A DNA stretch of 64,000 nucleotides, taken from Halomonas qaidamensis (GTDB lineage: Bacteria; Pseudomonadota; Gammaproteobacteria; Pseudomonadales; Halomonadaceae). Below, in pieces: positions 27,143 to 36,476 of the stretch. The stretch spans positions 3,286,001 to 3,350,000 of the forward strand of contig NZ_CP080627.1 of the NCBI RefSeq assembly GCF_025917315.1. Reading direction: 5' to 3'. Made by a program: the position numbers and the translations under genes. Each line of letters begins with the position of its first letter. Within the stretch, counting starts at the first letter, position 1. Below the pieces are notes generated by a model. The model was not told the DNA's origin. It worked only from the letters and a program-made list of their open reading frames with translations, and ran no database searches.

Positions 27143-27424
27143 ATGGCTGACTGGCCCCTCTTCGAAGTTTTTATACGCAGCAAACACGGCCTTAACCACA
27201 AGCACGTTGGCAGCGTACATGCCGCCGACCGCAGCATGGCAATCGAAAATGCCCGCGAGCTTTACACCCGCCGTAACGAAGGGGTAAGCATTTGGGTGGT
27301 TCCCGCCAGCGAAATCACCGCGTCTTCTCCCGATGAGAAAGAGCCGCTGTTTGACCCGTCTAACGACAAGGTCTATCGCCACGCATCCTTCTACAAACTG
27401 CCGAAAGAAGTCGGCCACATGTGA
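27143..27424 (+). CDS. paaB: 1,2-phenylacetyl-CoA epoxidase subunit PaaB
   Basis: Small subunit of 93 residues that bridges PaaAC heterodimers and is needed for the active complex. It begins MADWPLFEVFIRSKHGLNHK and has the family segment VHAADRSMAIENARELYTRR. No catalytic residues are expected. The ATG follows CTTGAGGTTTCTC. Its stop overlaps the ribosome site of paaC (TGAGGAGGGAGG). Confidence 0.93.
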   Translation: MADWPLFEVFIRSKHGLNHKHVGSVHAADRSMAIENARELYTRRNEGVSIWVVPASEITASSPDEKEPLFDPSNDKVYRHASFYKLPKEVGHM

Positions 27425-27438
27425 GGAGGGAGGCTGTC

Positions 27439-28269
27439 ATGCAGAACGTTGCTCAAAGAAACACGGCTAAGAAAAATAGCGCACAAAAAACACAAGCTCC
27501 GTTGATCGATTACCTGCTGCGCCTTGGCGACACAGCCTTGGTACTCGGCCAACGTCACGCACAGCTATGTGGCAAAGCCCCAGCGCTAGAAGAAGAAATG
27601 GCGCTAATGAATGTGGGGCTTGATCTGTTCGGTCAGGCACGCAACTGGCTGAGCTATGCAGCTGAACTAATGGTTGCCGAAGGCGATGACAGTCAGGCCA
27701 ACATTGATGCCGACCAGCTAGCTTTTCGCCGCGATGCCCAGGACTTTCGCAACCTGCTGATGGTTGAACAACCCAACGGCGACTTCGCCGATACCATGGG
27801 ACGGCAGTTCCTGTTCGATGCATGGCACGTTCATCTTCTTGACGGCTTGGCCGAATCCAGCGACCCACGCATTGCTGAAGTGGCGGCTAAGTCACTTAAA
27901 GAAGCCACCTATCACCTACGCCGCTCCTCTGAATGGGTGATTCGCCTTGGCGACGGCACTGAAGAGAGCCACGCCCGTATGCAGCGCGCGCTAGACAATC
28001 TCTGGCAATTTACCGGTGAGTTAGTGCAGTTCGACGAGATTGATCAGGCCATGTTTGAAGCTGGCATCGCGCCCGACCCGGAGACCCTGGTTAGCCGTTG
28101 GAAAGCCACCGTGGACGAAGTGCTAAAAGAAGCCACGCTAGTGCGCCCCTCCTACGATGCGTGGATGTATACCGGCGGTAAAGTCGGTCATCACACTGAG
28201 CACTTGGGCTTTTTATTGGCGGAAATGCAATACCTGCCGAGGACGTATCCTGATGCTACCGTCTGGTAA
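27439..28269 (+). CDS. paaC: 1,2-phenylacetyl-CoA epoxidase structural subunit PaaC
   Basis: Ferritin-like structural partner of PaaA, 276 residues; known PaaC lacks the iron ligands and props up the PaaA active site. Recognisable stretches include PLIDYLLRLGDTALVLGQRH, NVGLDLFGQARNWLSYAAEL and KEATYHLRRSSEWVIRLGDG. The ATG at 27439 is chosen for GGAGGGAGG upstream; the frame also opens with GTG at 27421, which overlaps paaB. It overlaps paaD by 17 bases. Confidence 0.93.
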   Translation: MQNVAQRNTAKKNSAQKTQAPLIDYLLRLGDTALVLGQRHAQLCGKAPALEEEMALMNVGLDLFGQARNWLSYAAELMVAEGDDSQANIDADQLAFRRDAQDFRNLLMVEQPNGDFADTMGRQFLFDAWHVHLLDGLAESSDPRIAEVAAKSLKEATYHLRRSSEWVIRLGDGTEESHARMQRALDNLWQFTGELVQFDEIDQAMFEAGIAPDPETLVSRWKATVDEVLKEATLVRPSYDAWMYTGGKVGHHTEHLGFLLAEMQYLPRTYPDATVW

Positions 28270-28867
28270 CCCTCCGTCGACGCCTACCGATCACTTGTCG
28301 ACCGATAGCTTGTCTACCGATGACTGGCCTTCCAAAGACTTGATCGGCAGCGACCGTAGCGGGCTGCCGCCAGCCGGTGAAACAGGTGATGTTGACGCTG
28401 TGCTGGCCGTTTTACAGGAAGTGCCAGACCCGGAAGTCCCGGTCGTCAGCGTGGTTGAGCTAGGCATTGTGCGCGATATCGATTGGCAGGATGGACGGCT
28501 GGTGGTCAGCGTAACGCCAACCTACTCTGGCTGCCCGGCCACCGAAGCGATTGAGCAGCATATTGTTGAAGCGCTGGAGGCCTCGGGTTATTCAAATCCG
28601 CTAATCCAGCGCCGCCTGTCACCCGCCTGGACCACCGACTGGCTGACCGACGCCGGTCGCGAAAAACTACGCGCTTACGGCATCGCTCCGCCAGTGGGAA
28701 GTGCCAGCAAGCGGAGTTTGACCGGCCAGTCTGACCCGGTAGTGCCCTGCCCGCTGTGTGGCAGCGAAGCGACCGAACGCGTCAGCGAATTCGGTTCTAC
28801 GGCTTGCAAGGCGCTCTACCGCTGTCGCGATTGCCTGGAGCCTTTCGATTATTTCAAGTGCCTGTAA
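28253..28867 (+). CDS. paaD: 1,2-phenylacetyl-CoA epoxidase maturation protein PaaD
   Basis: MIP18/DUF59-type protein of 204 residues thought to help assemble the Fe-S or di-iron sites of the epoxidase. The DUF59 core (VLQEVPDPEVPVVSVVELGI and SVTPTYSGCPATEAIEQHIV) lies at about 54-110. A C-terminal zinc ribbon has CPLCGS and CKALYRCRDC pairs. The N-terminus (about 11-30) is a five-residue tandem repeat (PTDHL, STDSL, STDDW, PSKDL) not expected in the family. The ATG at 28253 lies inside the end of paaC; the longer open frame upstream reads through paaC and is not used. Confidence 0.92.
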   Translation: MLPSGNPPSTPTDHLSTDSLSTDDWPSKDLIGSDRSGLPPAGETGDVDAVLAVLQEVPDPEVPVVSVVELGIVRDIDWQDGRLVVSVTPTYSGCPATEAIEQHIVEALEASGYSNPLIQRRLSPAWTTDWLTDAGREKLRAYGIAPPVGSASKRSLTGQSDPVVPCPLCGSEATERVSEFGSTACKALYRCRDCLEPFDYFKCL

Positions 28868-28913
28868 CTTCAACGATAAATGCAGCGCACTACGATTGAC
28901 GAGACCATTTCCC

Positions 28914-29996
28914 ATGAGCCGATTTCACGCCTTGACCGTCAAGGATGTACGCAAGGAAACCCATGATGCCGTTTCCATTGCCTTTGACATTCCCGACGAT
29001 CTACAGGACGCCTTTCGCTTCACCCAAGGGCAGTACCTAACGCTGCGCCACGATATCGATGGCGAAGATGTCCGCCGCTCTTACTCGATCTGCACCGGCG
29101 TTCACGAGCATGAGTTGAGAGTTGCGGTTAAATTGGTGCCCGGTGGCAGTTTTTCGACCTTTGCCAACCAGCAGCTGCAGCCCGGCGACCGCCTGGATGT
29201 CATGCCGCCTCAAGGCAAGTTCTTTGTGCCGCTTGACCCTAGCCGTGAAGGACACTATCTGGCGGTAACCGCTGGCAGCGGCGTCACGCCCATTATGTCG
29301 ATTGTCTCTACCACGCTGGAAAGCGAGCCGAAAAGCCGCTTTACGGTGATTTATGGCAACCGCTCTACCACGGGAACGCTGTTTCGTGATCGCCTGCAAG
29401 ACCTTAAGGATCGCTACCTAGAGCGTCTCAACATTATTTACGTATTCAGTCGCGAGCAGCAGGAAATTGATCTTTACAACGGTCGCATCACTGCCGACAA
29501 GTGCAATGCGTTGTTTGACCGCTGGGTAGAGGTATCCAAACTCGATGCGGCTTTCCTGTGTGGCCCACAAGAAATGACCGAGACCGTCCGCGACGTTCTG
29601 ATTAACCATGGGCTGCCCAAGAACAACGTTCATTTTGAATTGTTCACTGCAAGCCTGCCAACGGCAGGTGCCAAACGTCGCCAAGCAGCACAAGCGAACC
29701 AGACGGAAGCCGACTCATCGCTTATTCAAGTGATCATCGACGGCCGCACCATCGAATATAAGCTGCCCCGCAATACCCAGAACATTCTTGACGCGGGCAA
29801 CGAGCACGGTGCCGATCTGCCGTTCTCATGCAAGGCGGGCGTGTGCTCTACCTGTAAGTCTAAAGTCATCGAAGGTGAGGTGGAAATGGACGCCAATTAC
29901 GCCTTGGAAGATTACGAAATAGATGCCGGTTACGTGCTGTCCTGCCAGTGCTATCCGATCAGCGACAAGGTGGTGCTCGACTTTGACGAGGTGTAG
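28914..29996 (+). CDS. paaE: 1,2-phenylacetyl-CoA epoxidase reductase PaaE
   Basis: NADPH-dependent electron-transfer subunit of 360 residues. The N-terminal ferredoxin-reductase part has RRSYSICTG (FAD, about 55-63) and AVTAGSGVTPIMSIVSTTLE (NAD(P) site, about 118-137). A linker of low complexity (about 255-275) leads to a plant-type 2Fe-2S domain with CKAGVCSTC near residue 305 and a further Cys in LSCQCYP. The ATG at 28914 lies after the paaD stop and starts MSRFHALTVKD. Last gene of the epoxidase operon; a short hairpin follows before paaZ. Confidence 0.94.
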   Translation: MSRFHALTVKDVRKETHDAVSIAFDIPDDLQDAFRFTQGQYLTLRHDIDGEDVRRSYSICTGVHEHELRVAVKLVPGGSFSTFANQQLQPGDRLDVMPPQGKFFVPLDPSREGHYLAVTAGSGVTPIMSIVSTTLESEPKSRFTVIYGNRSTTGTLFRDRLQDLKDRYLERLNIIYVFSREQQEIDLYNGRITADKCNALFDRWVEVSKLDAAFLCGPQEMTETVRDVLINHGLPKNNVHFELFTASLPTAGAKRRQAAQANQTEADSSLIQVIIDGRTIEYKLPRNTQNILDAGNEHGADLPFSCKAGVCSTCKSKVIEGEVEMDANYALEDYEIDAGYVLSCQCYPISDKVVLDFDEV

Positions 29997-30016
29997 CCCC
30001 GTCACCATCGACTTCC

Positions 30017-30040
30017 AAAGCCGACGATCGTGTCGGCTTT
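30017..30040 (+). promoter_or_regulatory. Hairpin between paaE and paaZ
   Basis: AAAGCCGAC and GTCGGCTTT form a 9-bp stem with a 6-base loop. Only a short T-run follows, so it may partly terminate or stabilise the epoxidase mRNA before paaZ. Confidence 0.55.
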
Positions 30041-30093
30041 GTTGATCTTGATACCAACGCCTGATTCCAACAATATTTGCGGGAGAACGCTCA

Positions 30094-32136
30094 ATGCCAG
30101 TTTTACAGAGTTACATTGCCGGCCAGTGGTTTGGCAGCACCGAGTCTAAAGCGCTGATCAGTGCCATCAACGGCACCACCGTTGCGCATACTCACCAAGA
30201 AGAGATCGATTTCCGCGAAGCGGTGGCATACGCCCGCCACACCGGCGTAAAAAATATCTTAGCGCTCGATTTCCAACAGCGCGCTGCCATTCTTAAGGCG
30301 CTGGCCGCCTATATCCAAGAGCGTAAGCGTGAGCTGTATGCTATCTCTCACCACACCGGCTGTACCAAAGCCGACTCTTGGATCGACATTGACGGCGGTT
30401 TTGGCACGCTGTTCACCTACGCCTCTACGGGCCGCAAAGAACTGCCTTCTGGTAACGTGGCCCATGAAGGCCCAGTGACGCAATTAGGTAAAGAGAACCA
30501 TTTCAATGGCACCCACATCCTGGTGCCTCGTCGCGGTGTCTCAGTGCATATTAATGCCTTCAACTTTCCTATCTGGGGCATGCTAGAGAAGTTCGCACCC
30601 GCCTTTTTGGCCGGCATGCCGTGTATCTTCAAGCCAGCCACCGCGACGAGTTATTTGACCGAGGCCGCGGTGCGCGTGATCAACGATTCAGGCCTGCTGC
30701 CGGAAGGCGCACTGCAGCTGGTGGTCGGTGGGGCCGGTGACTTATTGGATCACCTAGAAGAGCAGGACTTTGTTACCTTTACCGGCTCGGCAAACACCGC
30801 CTTAATGCTAAAAAGCCACCCCAACATTATGGCCAAGAGCATTCCGTTCAACGCCGAGGCGGACTCGCTCAACAGCGCGATCATGGCACCCGATATCAGC
30901 CCGGAAGATGAAGAGTTCGCGATCTTTGCCAAAGAAGTGGTCAAGGAAATGACCGCTAAAGCAGGCCAAAAATGTACGGCGATCCGTCGAGTACTGGTTC
31001 CCGCTGAGCATCTGGATACATTGGCAGGCATGATTAAAGAACGCCTCTCAAATATCGTGGTGGGCGACCCTCATGAAGAAGGCGTACGCATGGGCGCGCT
31101 CTCTTCCAGCGACCAGCTGCGTGACGTAAACGAGGCTATCGATCAACTACTGGAAACCAGTGAGTGCGTTTTCGGCAGAGACGGCAGCTTCAAAGCAGTC
31201 GGCCAGGGCGTGGAAAACGGCGCGTTTATCTCTCCCCACCTGCTGATCAACCGTAACCCGTTAAACGACGGCGGCGCTCACGATATTGAAGCCTTTGGCC
31301 CGGTCGCGACGCTAATGCCCTACAACGGTATCGACGAAGCACTGGCTATTGCCGCCAAGGGCAAGGGCAGCTTGGTCACCACACTAACCACCAAAACTCC
31401 CGCCATTGCTGCCGAAATGATTCCTGTGCTGGCCGCCCAGCATGGCCGTCTACAGATCCTTGATGCCCAGGCAGCCAAAGAATCGACTGGCCACGGCTCT
31501 CCGCTACCGATGCTCAAGCATGGTGGCCCAGGCCGCGCAGGTGGTGGCGAAGAGCTTGGTGGCATTCGTGCGGTTCACCACTATCTACAGCGCACTGCTA
31601 TCCAGGGATCTCCGACCATGGTGGCGGCAGTTACCGGGGAGTATGTGCGTGGTGCGAAGGTGCTCGAAACTGACGTTCACCCGTTCCGTCGCCATTTCGA
31701 TGACCTGCAGGTGGGCGAGTCACTACTAACCCATCGCCGCACCGTCACCGAAGCTGATATCGTCAATTTTGGCTGTCTTTCCGGCGACCACTTCTACATG
31801 CACTTCGACGATATTGCCGCCAAAGAAACCCAGTTTGGCCAACGCATTGCCCACGGCTATTTTGTACTGTCGGCCGCCGCTGGCTTGTTCGTTTACCCAG
31901 GCGAAGGTCCCGTACTGGCTAACTACGGCTTGGATACACTGCGCTTTATTACGCCGGTGCTGGTTGGCGATACTATCCGCGCCCGCCTCACCTGTAAGCG
32001 TAAAATTGATCAAGGCCGGGCTTCTCCTGACGGGCACCCGCAAGGTGTGGTGATGTGGGACGTGGCGGTGACCAATCAACATGACGAGTTAGTTGCCAGC
32101 TACGACATTCTAACGCTGGTCGCAAAGCGCCAGTAA
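30094..32136 (+). CDS. paaZ: Bifunctional oxepin-CoA hydrolase/dehydrogenase PaaZ
   Basis: Two-domain enzyme of 680 residues that opens the oxepin-CoA ring and oxidises the resulting aldehyde. The N-terminal aldehyde dehydrogenase domain (about 1-520) has [22 protein letters not shown] (general base Glu) and [10 protein letters not shown] with the nucleophilic Cys near 295. The C-terminal MaoC-like hydratase (about 530-680) has [15 protein letters not shown] and [16 protein letters not shown] with the Asp/His pair. It sits 97 bases after paaE behind a hairpin and GCGGGAGAAC, so it may be read through or have a minor promoter. Confidence 0.95.
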   Translation: MPVLQSYIAGQWFGSTESKALISAINGTTVAHTHQEEIDFREAVAYARHTGVKNILALDFQQRAAILKALAAYIQERKRELYAISHHTGCTKADSWIDIDGGFGTLFTYASTGRKELPSGNVAHEGPVTQLGKENHFNGTHILVPRRGVSVHINAFNFPIWGMLEKFAPAFLAGMPCIFKPATATSYLTEAAVRVINDSGLLPEGALQLVVGGAGDLLDHLEEQDFVTFTGSANTALMLKSHPNIMAKSIPFNAEADSLNSAIMAPDISPEDEEFAIFAKEVVKEMTAKAGQKCTAIRRVLVPAEHLDTLAGMIKERLSNIVVGDPHEEGVRMGALSSSDQLRDVNEAIDQLLETSECVFGRDGSFKAVGQGVENGAFISPHLLINRNPLNDGGAHDIEAFGPVATLMPYNGIDEALAIAAKGKGSLVTTLTTKTPAIAAEMIPVLAAQHGRLQILDAQAAKESTGHGSPLPMLKHGGPGRAGGGEELGGIRAVHHYLQRTAIQGSPTMVAAVTGEYVRGAKVLETDVHPFRRHFDDLQVGESLLTHRRTVTEADIVNFGCLSGDHFYMHFDDIAAKETQFGQRIAHGYFVLSAAAGLFVYPGEGPVLANYGLDTLRFITPVLVGDTIRARLTCKRKIDQGRASPDGHPQGVVMWDVAVTNQHDELVASYDILTLVAKRQ

Positions 32137-32177
32137 CGGCTCAGCCTAATAGCCAGACATAAAAGCAAGGCAAAAAA

Positions 32178-32207
32178 ATGACAGGGCAAACGCCCTGTCA
32201 TCTTTTT
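32178..32207. terminator. Bidirectional terminator between paaZ and the TRAP operon
   Basis: ATGACAGGGC and GCCCTGTCAT form a 10-bp stem with a 4-base loop. CTTTTT follows on the plus side and a run of A precedes it, so it can stop the converging transcripts of paaZ and dctM. Confidence 0.92.
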
Positions 32208-32235
32208 GTATCGTACGAAAGTTAATAAAACCGTT

Positions 32236-33531
32236 TTAATACAGCAGTCGTGGCAGGAACAGCACAATGGCGGGGAAAATAAGTACCAACAACGCACGTA
32301 TGGTACCCGCAACCCAGAAGGGGGTGACACCACGGAAGATCGTGCCTGTGGATACGTCCGGCAGGACGGCTCGCAATACAAACACGTTCATACCGACAGG
32401 GGGTGTTATCAAGCTAATCTCAATAACGATGACCACCAGTATGCCAAACCACACCAAGTCGTAACCCAGCCCCGCCACTACCGGGAAAAATACCGGCACG
32501 GTGAGCAGCAACATCGACATGCTTTCAAACACGCAGCCCAGCACCACATAGATCGCTATAATCACTAAAATGACCACAAAAGGTGCCACATTCAAGCCAT
32601 TAACTAGCGCCAGCAGGTCACCAGGCAACCCAGCTCGATTAATGAAGTTAGCAAAGATCAGCGCCGTTAATACCACGGCAAACAACATCGCCGTGGTACG
32701 CACCGTATCCATTAGCACATTCATTAACACCGTGGGCGTTAACGCTCGATGCATCAGCGCAATCAGAAATGCGCCCATCGCACCGATACCGGCCGCTTCG
32801 GTCGGCGTAAACACACCAAGATAAATACCGCCAATCACCAGTACAAATAGCGCCAGCGTACTGCCTACGCTTTTCAGTGCTTGAATGCGCTCTGGCCATG
32901 GCACTTTCTCTGCCGCTGGACCTGCACTGGGGTCGCGCCAGAGCACCCACTTAATGGCACCAATGTAGAGAAAGATGCCAAGAATACCGGGGATAAAGCC
33001 AGCCGCGAACAACTCACGAATGCTGGTTTCAGTCAGGATTCCGTAAATTACTAGCATAACGCTTGGTGGAATCAAGATACCCAGCGTGCCACCCGCCGCA
33101 ATGGAAGCAGCAGCCAGCGAATCCTTATAGCCATATTTACGCATTTGCGGCATGGCAACTCGGCCCATGGTGGCGCACGTCGCTAGACTTGATCCACATA
33201 TCGCGCTAAAACCGCCGCAGGCAACGATCGTCGCCATCGCCTGGCCGCCCTTGCGATGACCTAGAAAACCATTCGATGCTCGAAATAAGGCATCGGATAA
33301 TCCCGCATGAGAAACAAAGTTGCCCATTAGTATGAACAAGGGTATGACGGACAAGCCGTAATCCATGGCCGTGTCTACCACCCGGCGCGCCGCCATTGCC
33401 TCAGCCGCATTCCAATTACCGGTCAGTAAGTAGAACCCCGCAAAACCGACAATGCCCATTGCAAACGCCAGGGGCACACGCAGAAACACTAATATCAACA
33501 GTACTGCGAAACCGTACAGCGCTTCAGTCAT
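32236..33531 (-). CDS. TRAP transporter large permease, DctM family
   Basis: Channel subunit of 431 residues with about 12 helices. Family marks include FSAICGSSLATCATMGRVAM (about 104-123), GGTLGILIPPSVMLVIYGIL, GVFTPTEAAGIGAMGAF and EISLITPPVGMNVFV. Third gene of a DctP-DctQ-DctM operon read on the minus strand; it overlaps the small permease by eight bases. The operon lies between the paa and homogentisate clusters, so an aromatic or hydroxy-aromatic acid is a plausible substrate, but this is inferred from position only. Confidence 0.92.
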   Translation of the reverse strand: MTEALYGFAVLLILVFLRVPLAFAMGIVGFAGFYLLTGNWNAAEAMAARRVVDTAMDYGLSVIPLFILMGNFVSHAGLSDALFRASNGFLGHRKGGQAMATIVACGGFSAICGSSLATCATMGRVAMPQMRKYGYKDSLAAASIAAGGTLGILIPPSVMLVIYGILTETSIRELFAAGFIPGILGIFLYIGAIKWVLWRDPSAGPAAEKVPWPERIQALKSVGSTLALFVLVIGGIYLGVFTPTEAAGIGAMGAFLIALMHRALTPTVLMNVLMDTVRTTAMLFAVVLTALIFANFINRAGLPGDLLALVNGLNVAPFVVILVIIAIYVVLGCVFESMSMLLLTVPVFFPVVAGLGYDLVWFGILVVIVIEISLITPPVGMNVFVLRAVLPDVSTGTIFRGVTPFWVAGTIRALLVLIFPAIVLFLPRLLY

Positions 33532-34066
33532 GGGGCTCTCCTTTGCTTAATGGGCCACCGTGTTCAATTACCTTGAATCCCTCAAGCAAATAGAAAACAG
33601 CTCGTATGAGGGTAAGCAGTGCTGAAAGCGCTAGCATGATGGCGATCAATCCGATCAGATAGCCATGGGGTATACGTAAAAACTCGGTCACATCTCCCCA
33701 GGAAAACGCGCGCTCTGCGAGCGCCCATACCCGTTGTGCCATCACCCAGAGGGCAGCAGTCACGATCAGGTTGACGATCACTTCACGTATCCAGATAAGC
33801 TTTACTGGGAAAACCGCATCAAGCAGATCGACGCTGACATGCTCTTGGCGCCAACAGACGACCGGCAGCGATAGAAACACCAACGCCGCCAGCATCAATT
33901 GAGTTAGCTCCACAGCACCAAGAATAGGGGAATTAAAAAAGTAGCGGCCGCCTACGTCAGCAGTGGTCAACAGCATCATGCCAAAGAGGGTAGCGCCTGC
34001 CACCCCCTCCAACATCAGCTGCAGAACCCGACTAACGCGCGTAGCACGTGCCATTTGGGTTTGCAT
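33524..34066 (-). CDS. TRAP transporter small permease, DctQ family
   Basis: Membrane subunit of 180 residues with four hydrophobic helices and the family feature of a conserved acidic and aromatic belt (GGRYFFNSPILGAVELTQLM at about 48-67). It pairs with the DctM encoded just downstream, and starts 30 bases after the binding-protein stop. The C-terminal tail EPHD lies within the overlap with dctM. Confidence 0.85.
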   Translation of the reverse strand: MQTQMARATRVSRVLQLMLEGVAGATLFGMMLLTTADVGGRYFFNSPILGAVELTQLMLAALVFLSLPVVCWRQEHVSVDLLDAVFPVKLIWIREVIVNLIVTAALWVMAQRVWALAERAFSWGDVTEFLRIPHGYLIGLIAIMLALSALLTLIRAVFYLLEGFKVIEHGGPLSKGEPHD

Positions 34067-34096
34067 GATTGCTCTCCGTCCAGCGCCAGTGGAAAC

Positions 34097-35170
34097 TTAC
34101 TCTGCGTTGTCTGGTACTAGTTCATCTGGCACTAAACTGCTAACGCTCTCTTCTTCCGCTGCAGCGACCAGCTGTTCGCGATAGAACTCGATAGCGGCCA
34201 TCGCATCCACGTTACGGTTTTCTGAGACAGACTCAGCCCACTCAGCAATCATGTTGTCACTCATACTTTTCAGCGTATTGAGGTCGTCATCACCTAGCTC
34301 AGTAAAGGTGTGGCCAAGCTCTTCTGCAAAGTCGACGCCCCGCACATCGGATACGTCCATCATGTAACCGAACAGGCGAGATAAACGCTCACCAGAAACA
34401 GATTCGACAGCTTCACGATCTTCAGGCGACATTTCATCCCAGATCATTGGGTTAACAACAATGGTGAAACTGCCGCGGTAGAAGCCGCCATCAACTTTAA
34501 GGGTGTAGGGGAAAATTTCTGCGACACGGAAGCTGCGCAGCCCTTCAGGCACTAGCATGGCACCGTCGATAACGCCTTGTGAGCCTGCTTCATAAACGCC
34601 AGTAGGCGGCAGTGCAACACCGGTCAGTTCTAGGGCATTGGAGAGATCCCCCATTACGCCGCCGCCAACGCGAATACGTTTGCCTTTAAGGTCTTCTAAG
34701 GTGTCGTACTGCTCGCTGCTGAAGATCCAACCCGGGCCATGAACACCGGCAGCGACTACATCAACACCACGGTGTTCGCCAGCAGATGCTAAGTATTCTT
34801 GATGAGTGCGCCAGTAAGCGCTAGACGCGTTTTCTGATGAGAACTCCTGAAAGGTGGGGAATTCCGGAAGTTTGGTTAGTTGAAAGCGGCCCGTGTTATA
34901 GCCGTGGAAAACCCAGGTTGCATCAGCGATACCATCGGCAACCATTTCCATTTGGGAAACAGGGGGCCCCATATCATGTATCACGTCTACCGTGACGCGT
35001 CCTTCCGTGGCTTCTTCAATCCACGCTTTCCACGTTGGCCATACGATGGTGTTGATACCGTGGTTAGGGCCAGCCCAGGTACTCACGGTGATGGTTGTTT
35101 GTGCTAAGGCGGGCGTGCTCAATGTTGCGGCAGCGATAGCGCCAATCATCAGGTTTGTTGTTTTGTTCAT
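34097..35170 (-). CDS. TRAP transporter substrate-binding protein, DctP family
   Basis: Periplasmic binding protein of 357 residues with a signal peptide (about 1-23, ending ALAQ) and a mature start TTITVSTWAGPNHG. The family core includes DLKGKRIRVGGGVMGDLSNA (about 163-182), with the substrate-gripping Arg. A second gene at 48454-49509 encodes a very similar protein (STWGGPNHGVNTIVWPTW against STWAGPNHGINTIVWPTW), but without permease genes. This copy leads its own operon. An AGGAAAGAAA site precedes the ATG. Confidence 0.9.
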   Translation of the reverse strand: MNKTTNLMIGAIAAATLSTPALAQTTITVSTWAGPNHGINTIVWPTWKAWIEEATEGRVTVDVIHDMGPPVSQMEMVADGIADATWVFHGYNTGRFQLTKLPEFPTFQEFSSENASSAYWRTHQEYLASAGEHRGVDVVAAGVHGPGWIFSSEQYDTLEDLKGKRIRVGGGVMGDLSNALELTGVALPPTGVYEAGSQGVIDGAMLVPEGLRSFRVAEIFPYTLKVDGGFYRGSFTIVVNPMIWDEMSPEDREAVESVSGERLSRLFGYMMDVSDVRGVDFAEELGHTFTELGDDDLNTLKSMSDNMIAEWAESVSENRNVDAMAAIEFYREQLVAAAEEESVSSLVPDELVPDNAE

Positions 35171-35277
35171 TTTTCTTTCCTCTGGTCGTCACGAACTGGG
35201 AGCCAAAACGTGATACCTTATTTTTGTAATAAAAAAAATATTCGAATCACGTTTATTATCACAATGCCTGCAGATAC

Positions 35278-35298
35278 ATGGATCGCGCAACGATCCAT
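35278..35298. promoter_or_regulatory. Inverted repeat upstream of the TRAP operon
   Basis: ATGGATCG-CGCAA-CGATCCAT with perfect 8-bp arms, 108 bases before the TRAP binding-protein start. Candidate operator or short hairpin. Confidence 0.45.
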
Positions 35299-35314
35299 CG
35301 ACTAATAGATGATA

Positions 35315-35326
35315 ATACTTAAGTAT
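35315..35326. promoter_or_regulatory. 12-bp palindrome upstream of the TRAP operon
   Basis: ATACTTAAGTAT is a perfect 12-bp palindrome, 17 bases beyond the previous inverted repeat. It is AT-rich, so some chance occurrence is expected. Confidence 0.35.
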
Positions 35327-35533
35327 AGTGCTAAATTATTATTTTAAATTACAACCACTTAAATCACATTGATTTGCCTTTGAGCGTTTCAAAGTTGCTG
35401 TTTTCAATTACTTTTCTAGCTCACCTTTTTTGTTACACAATTTGTTTCTGAAAGCCCATAAGCGACACGCCATAACCAAAAAAACAGCGTGATAACTGGC
35501 ACAGAAAGCCGAGAGAGGTATTTCATGAGTGCT

Positions 35534-36022
35534 TTATCCAATCCTCTCCAACTGCCGTTCAAGCTTGCGCATGGTGTTAAGCAAGTCACGATATTCACCA
35601 ACGCTCAGAGTCGACACCAGATCGGCTTCCCACGCCTGAGCTTCAGGCACTAACTTATTAAGTAGCGCTTGCCCGGCTTCTGTTAGCTGCAAATCATGTA
35701 GCCGCTGATCCTGCTGCGAAGGAGTGCGGCTGATCAGACCGCGCTCTTCCAACGACTGAATAGCCCGAGACACGCGCGCCTTGTCCATATTGGTATAGGC
35801 ACAGACCTTCTTGGCGGTTAAATCATCGCAGTGGCTAAGCCACGCCAGCACGCGCCATTGCGCGATATTGAGCTGATAAGACTCAGCATAAAGTGCTTCA
35901 AGCGCTTGGCTGATACGGTCAGCGAGGCGGTTCAGCTGATAGGGTAAAAACTGATTTAGGTCTAACTCTGCCCTGACTGAAGATTCCAAAGGTGTTTCGT
36001 TGTCTGCTTTATCCATCGTCAT
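35534..36022 (-). CDS. MarR family transcriptional regulator
   Basis: Winged-helix repressor of 162 residues. The core has the MarR pattern: LPYQLNRLADRISQALEALY, then NIAQWRVLAWLSHCDDLTAKK, the recognition segment TNMDKARVSRAIQSLEERGL and the wing SQQDQRLHDLQLTEAGQ. The ATG at 36022 has AGGAGAAAC upstream; the frame runs further open but without a better start. It is divergent from the MBL-fold gene, whose promoter holds an 18-bp inverted repeat of MarR type, so it probably represses the hydroxylase/homogentisate operon and senses an aromatic acid. Confidence 0.88.
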   Translation of the reverse strand: MTMDKADNETPLESSVRAELDLNQFLPYQLNRLADRISQALEALYAESYQLNIAQWRVLAWLSHCDDLTAKKVCAYTNMDKARVSRAIQSLEERGLISRTPSQQDQRLHDLQLTEAGQALLNKLVPEAQAWEADLVSTLSVGEYRDLLNTMRKLERQLERIG

Positions 36023-36476
36023 GGTGTTTCTCCTAGCGCCGCCATTTATCGGTGGGGAGTGAAAAAAAACAGCACGATAGCTGGGAATATCGGCACCAGC
36101 AATGCACCTACTCACCCCTCACTTATCCTCTACTGCTCTCCAGCCGTTTCCCACGTGGCGATATAGTAGCGTCATAGCAGCAGACGCATTACCAGCGTTA
36201 CTGGCATCACTAATTGTTAAATTAGCAGACCTTTAATGAAACTAACCCTAGGAGGAACACTGCCGCTAGATGATCTCTTATGCAACTAATTTGCGTATTA
36301 TGATTATTAGACTTAGGTATTAAAATGCAACAAACAGCTGATTTTTTAGGCATTATTGCCTTTATCTTGCAAAAACATGGCTAGTAAGCACGTAGCATAC
36401 TGGACATTTAGTTTCATAAGAAACTATCCTCCTGGCATACAACGATCTGAATCACCCTGATAGCACCGGAGATACC
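36023..36476. other. Divergent MarR/MBL promoter region, 454 bases
   Basis: Contains the 18-bp inverted repeat listed separately and a weaker TGCAA-TTGCG dyad near 36281-36295. No coding sequence is supported. Confidence 0.65.
36409..36426. promoter_or_regulatory. 18-bp inverted repeat, likely MarR operator
   Basis: TAGTTTC-ATAA-GAAACTA has perfect 7-bp arms and sits 50 bases before the MBL-fold gene. Length and symmetry fit MarR operators. The nearby GAAACTAA at about 36237 looks like a second half site. Confidence 0.6.

Larger units (their letters stand above)
35171..35533. other. Intergenic region upstream of the TRAP operon, 363 bases
   Basis: AT-rich promoter region of the minus-strand TRAP operon. 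It contains ATGGATCG/CGATCCAT (8-bp arms, 35278-35298) and the 12-bp palindrome ATACTTAAGTAT (35315-35326), both candidate regulator sites. No gene is supported. Confidence 0.6.

Noticed and set aside
28157..28252. Upstream extension of paaD inside paaC
   Set aside because: The segment is the paaC sequence read in another frame; the ATG at 28253 fits the family start.
36281..36295. TGCAACTAATTTGCG dyad as the MarR operator
   Set aside because: One arm has a mismatch, and the 18-bp perfect-arm site at 36409-36426 is a better candidate.
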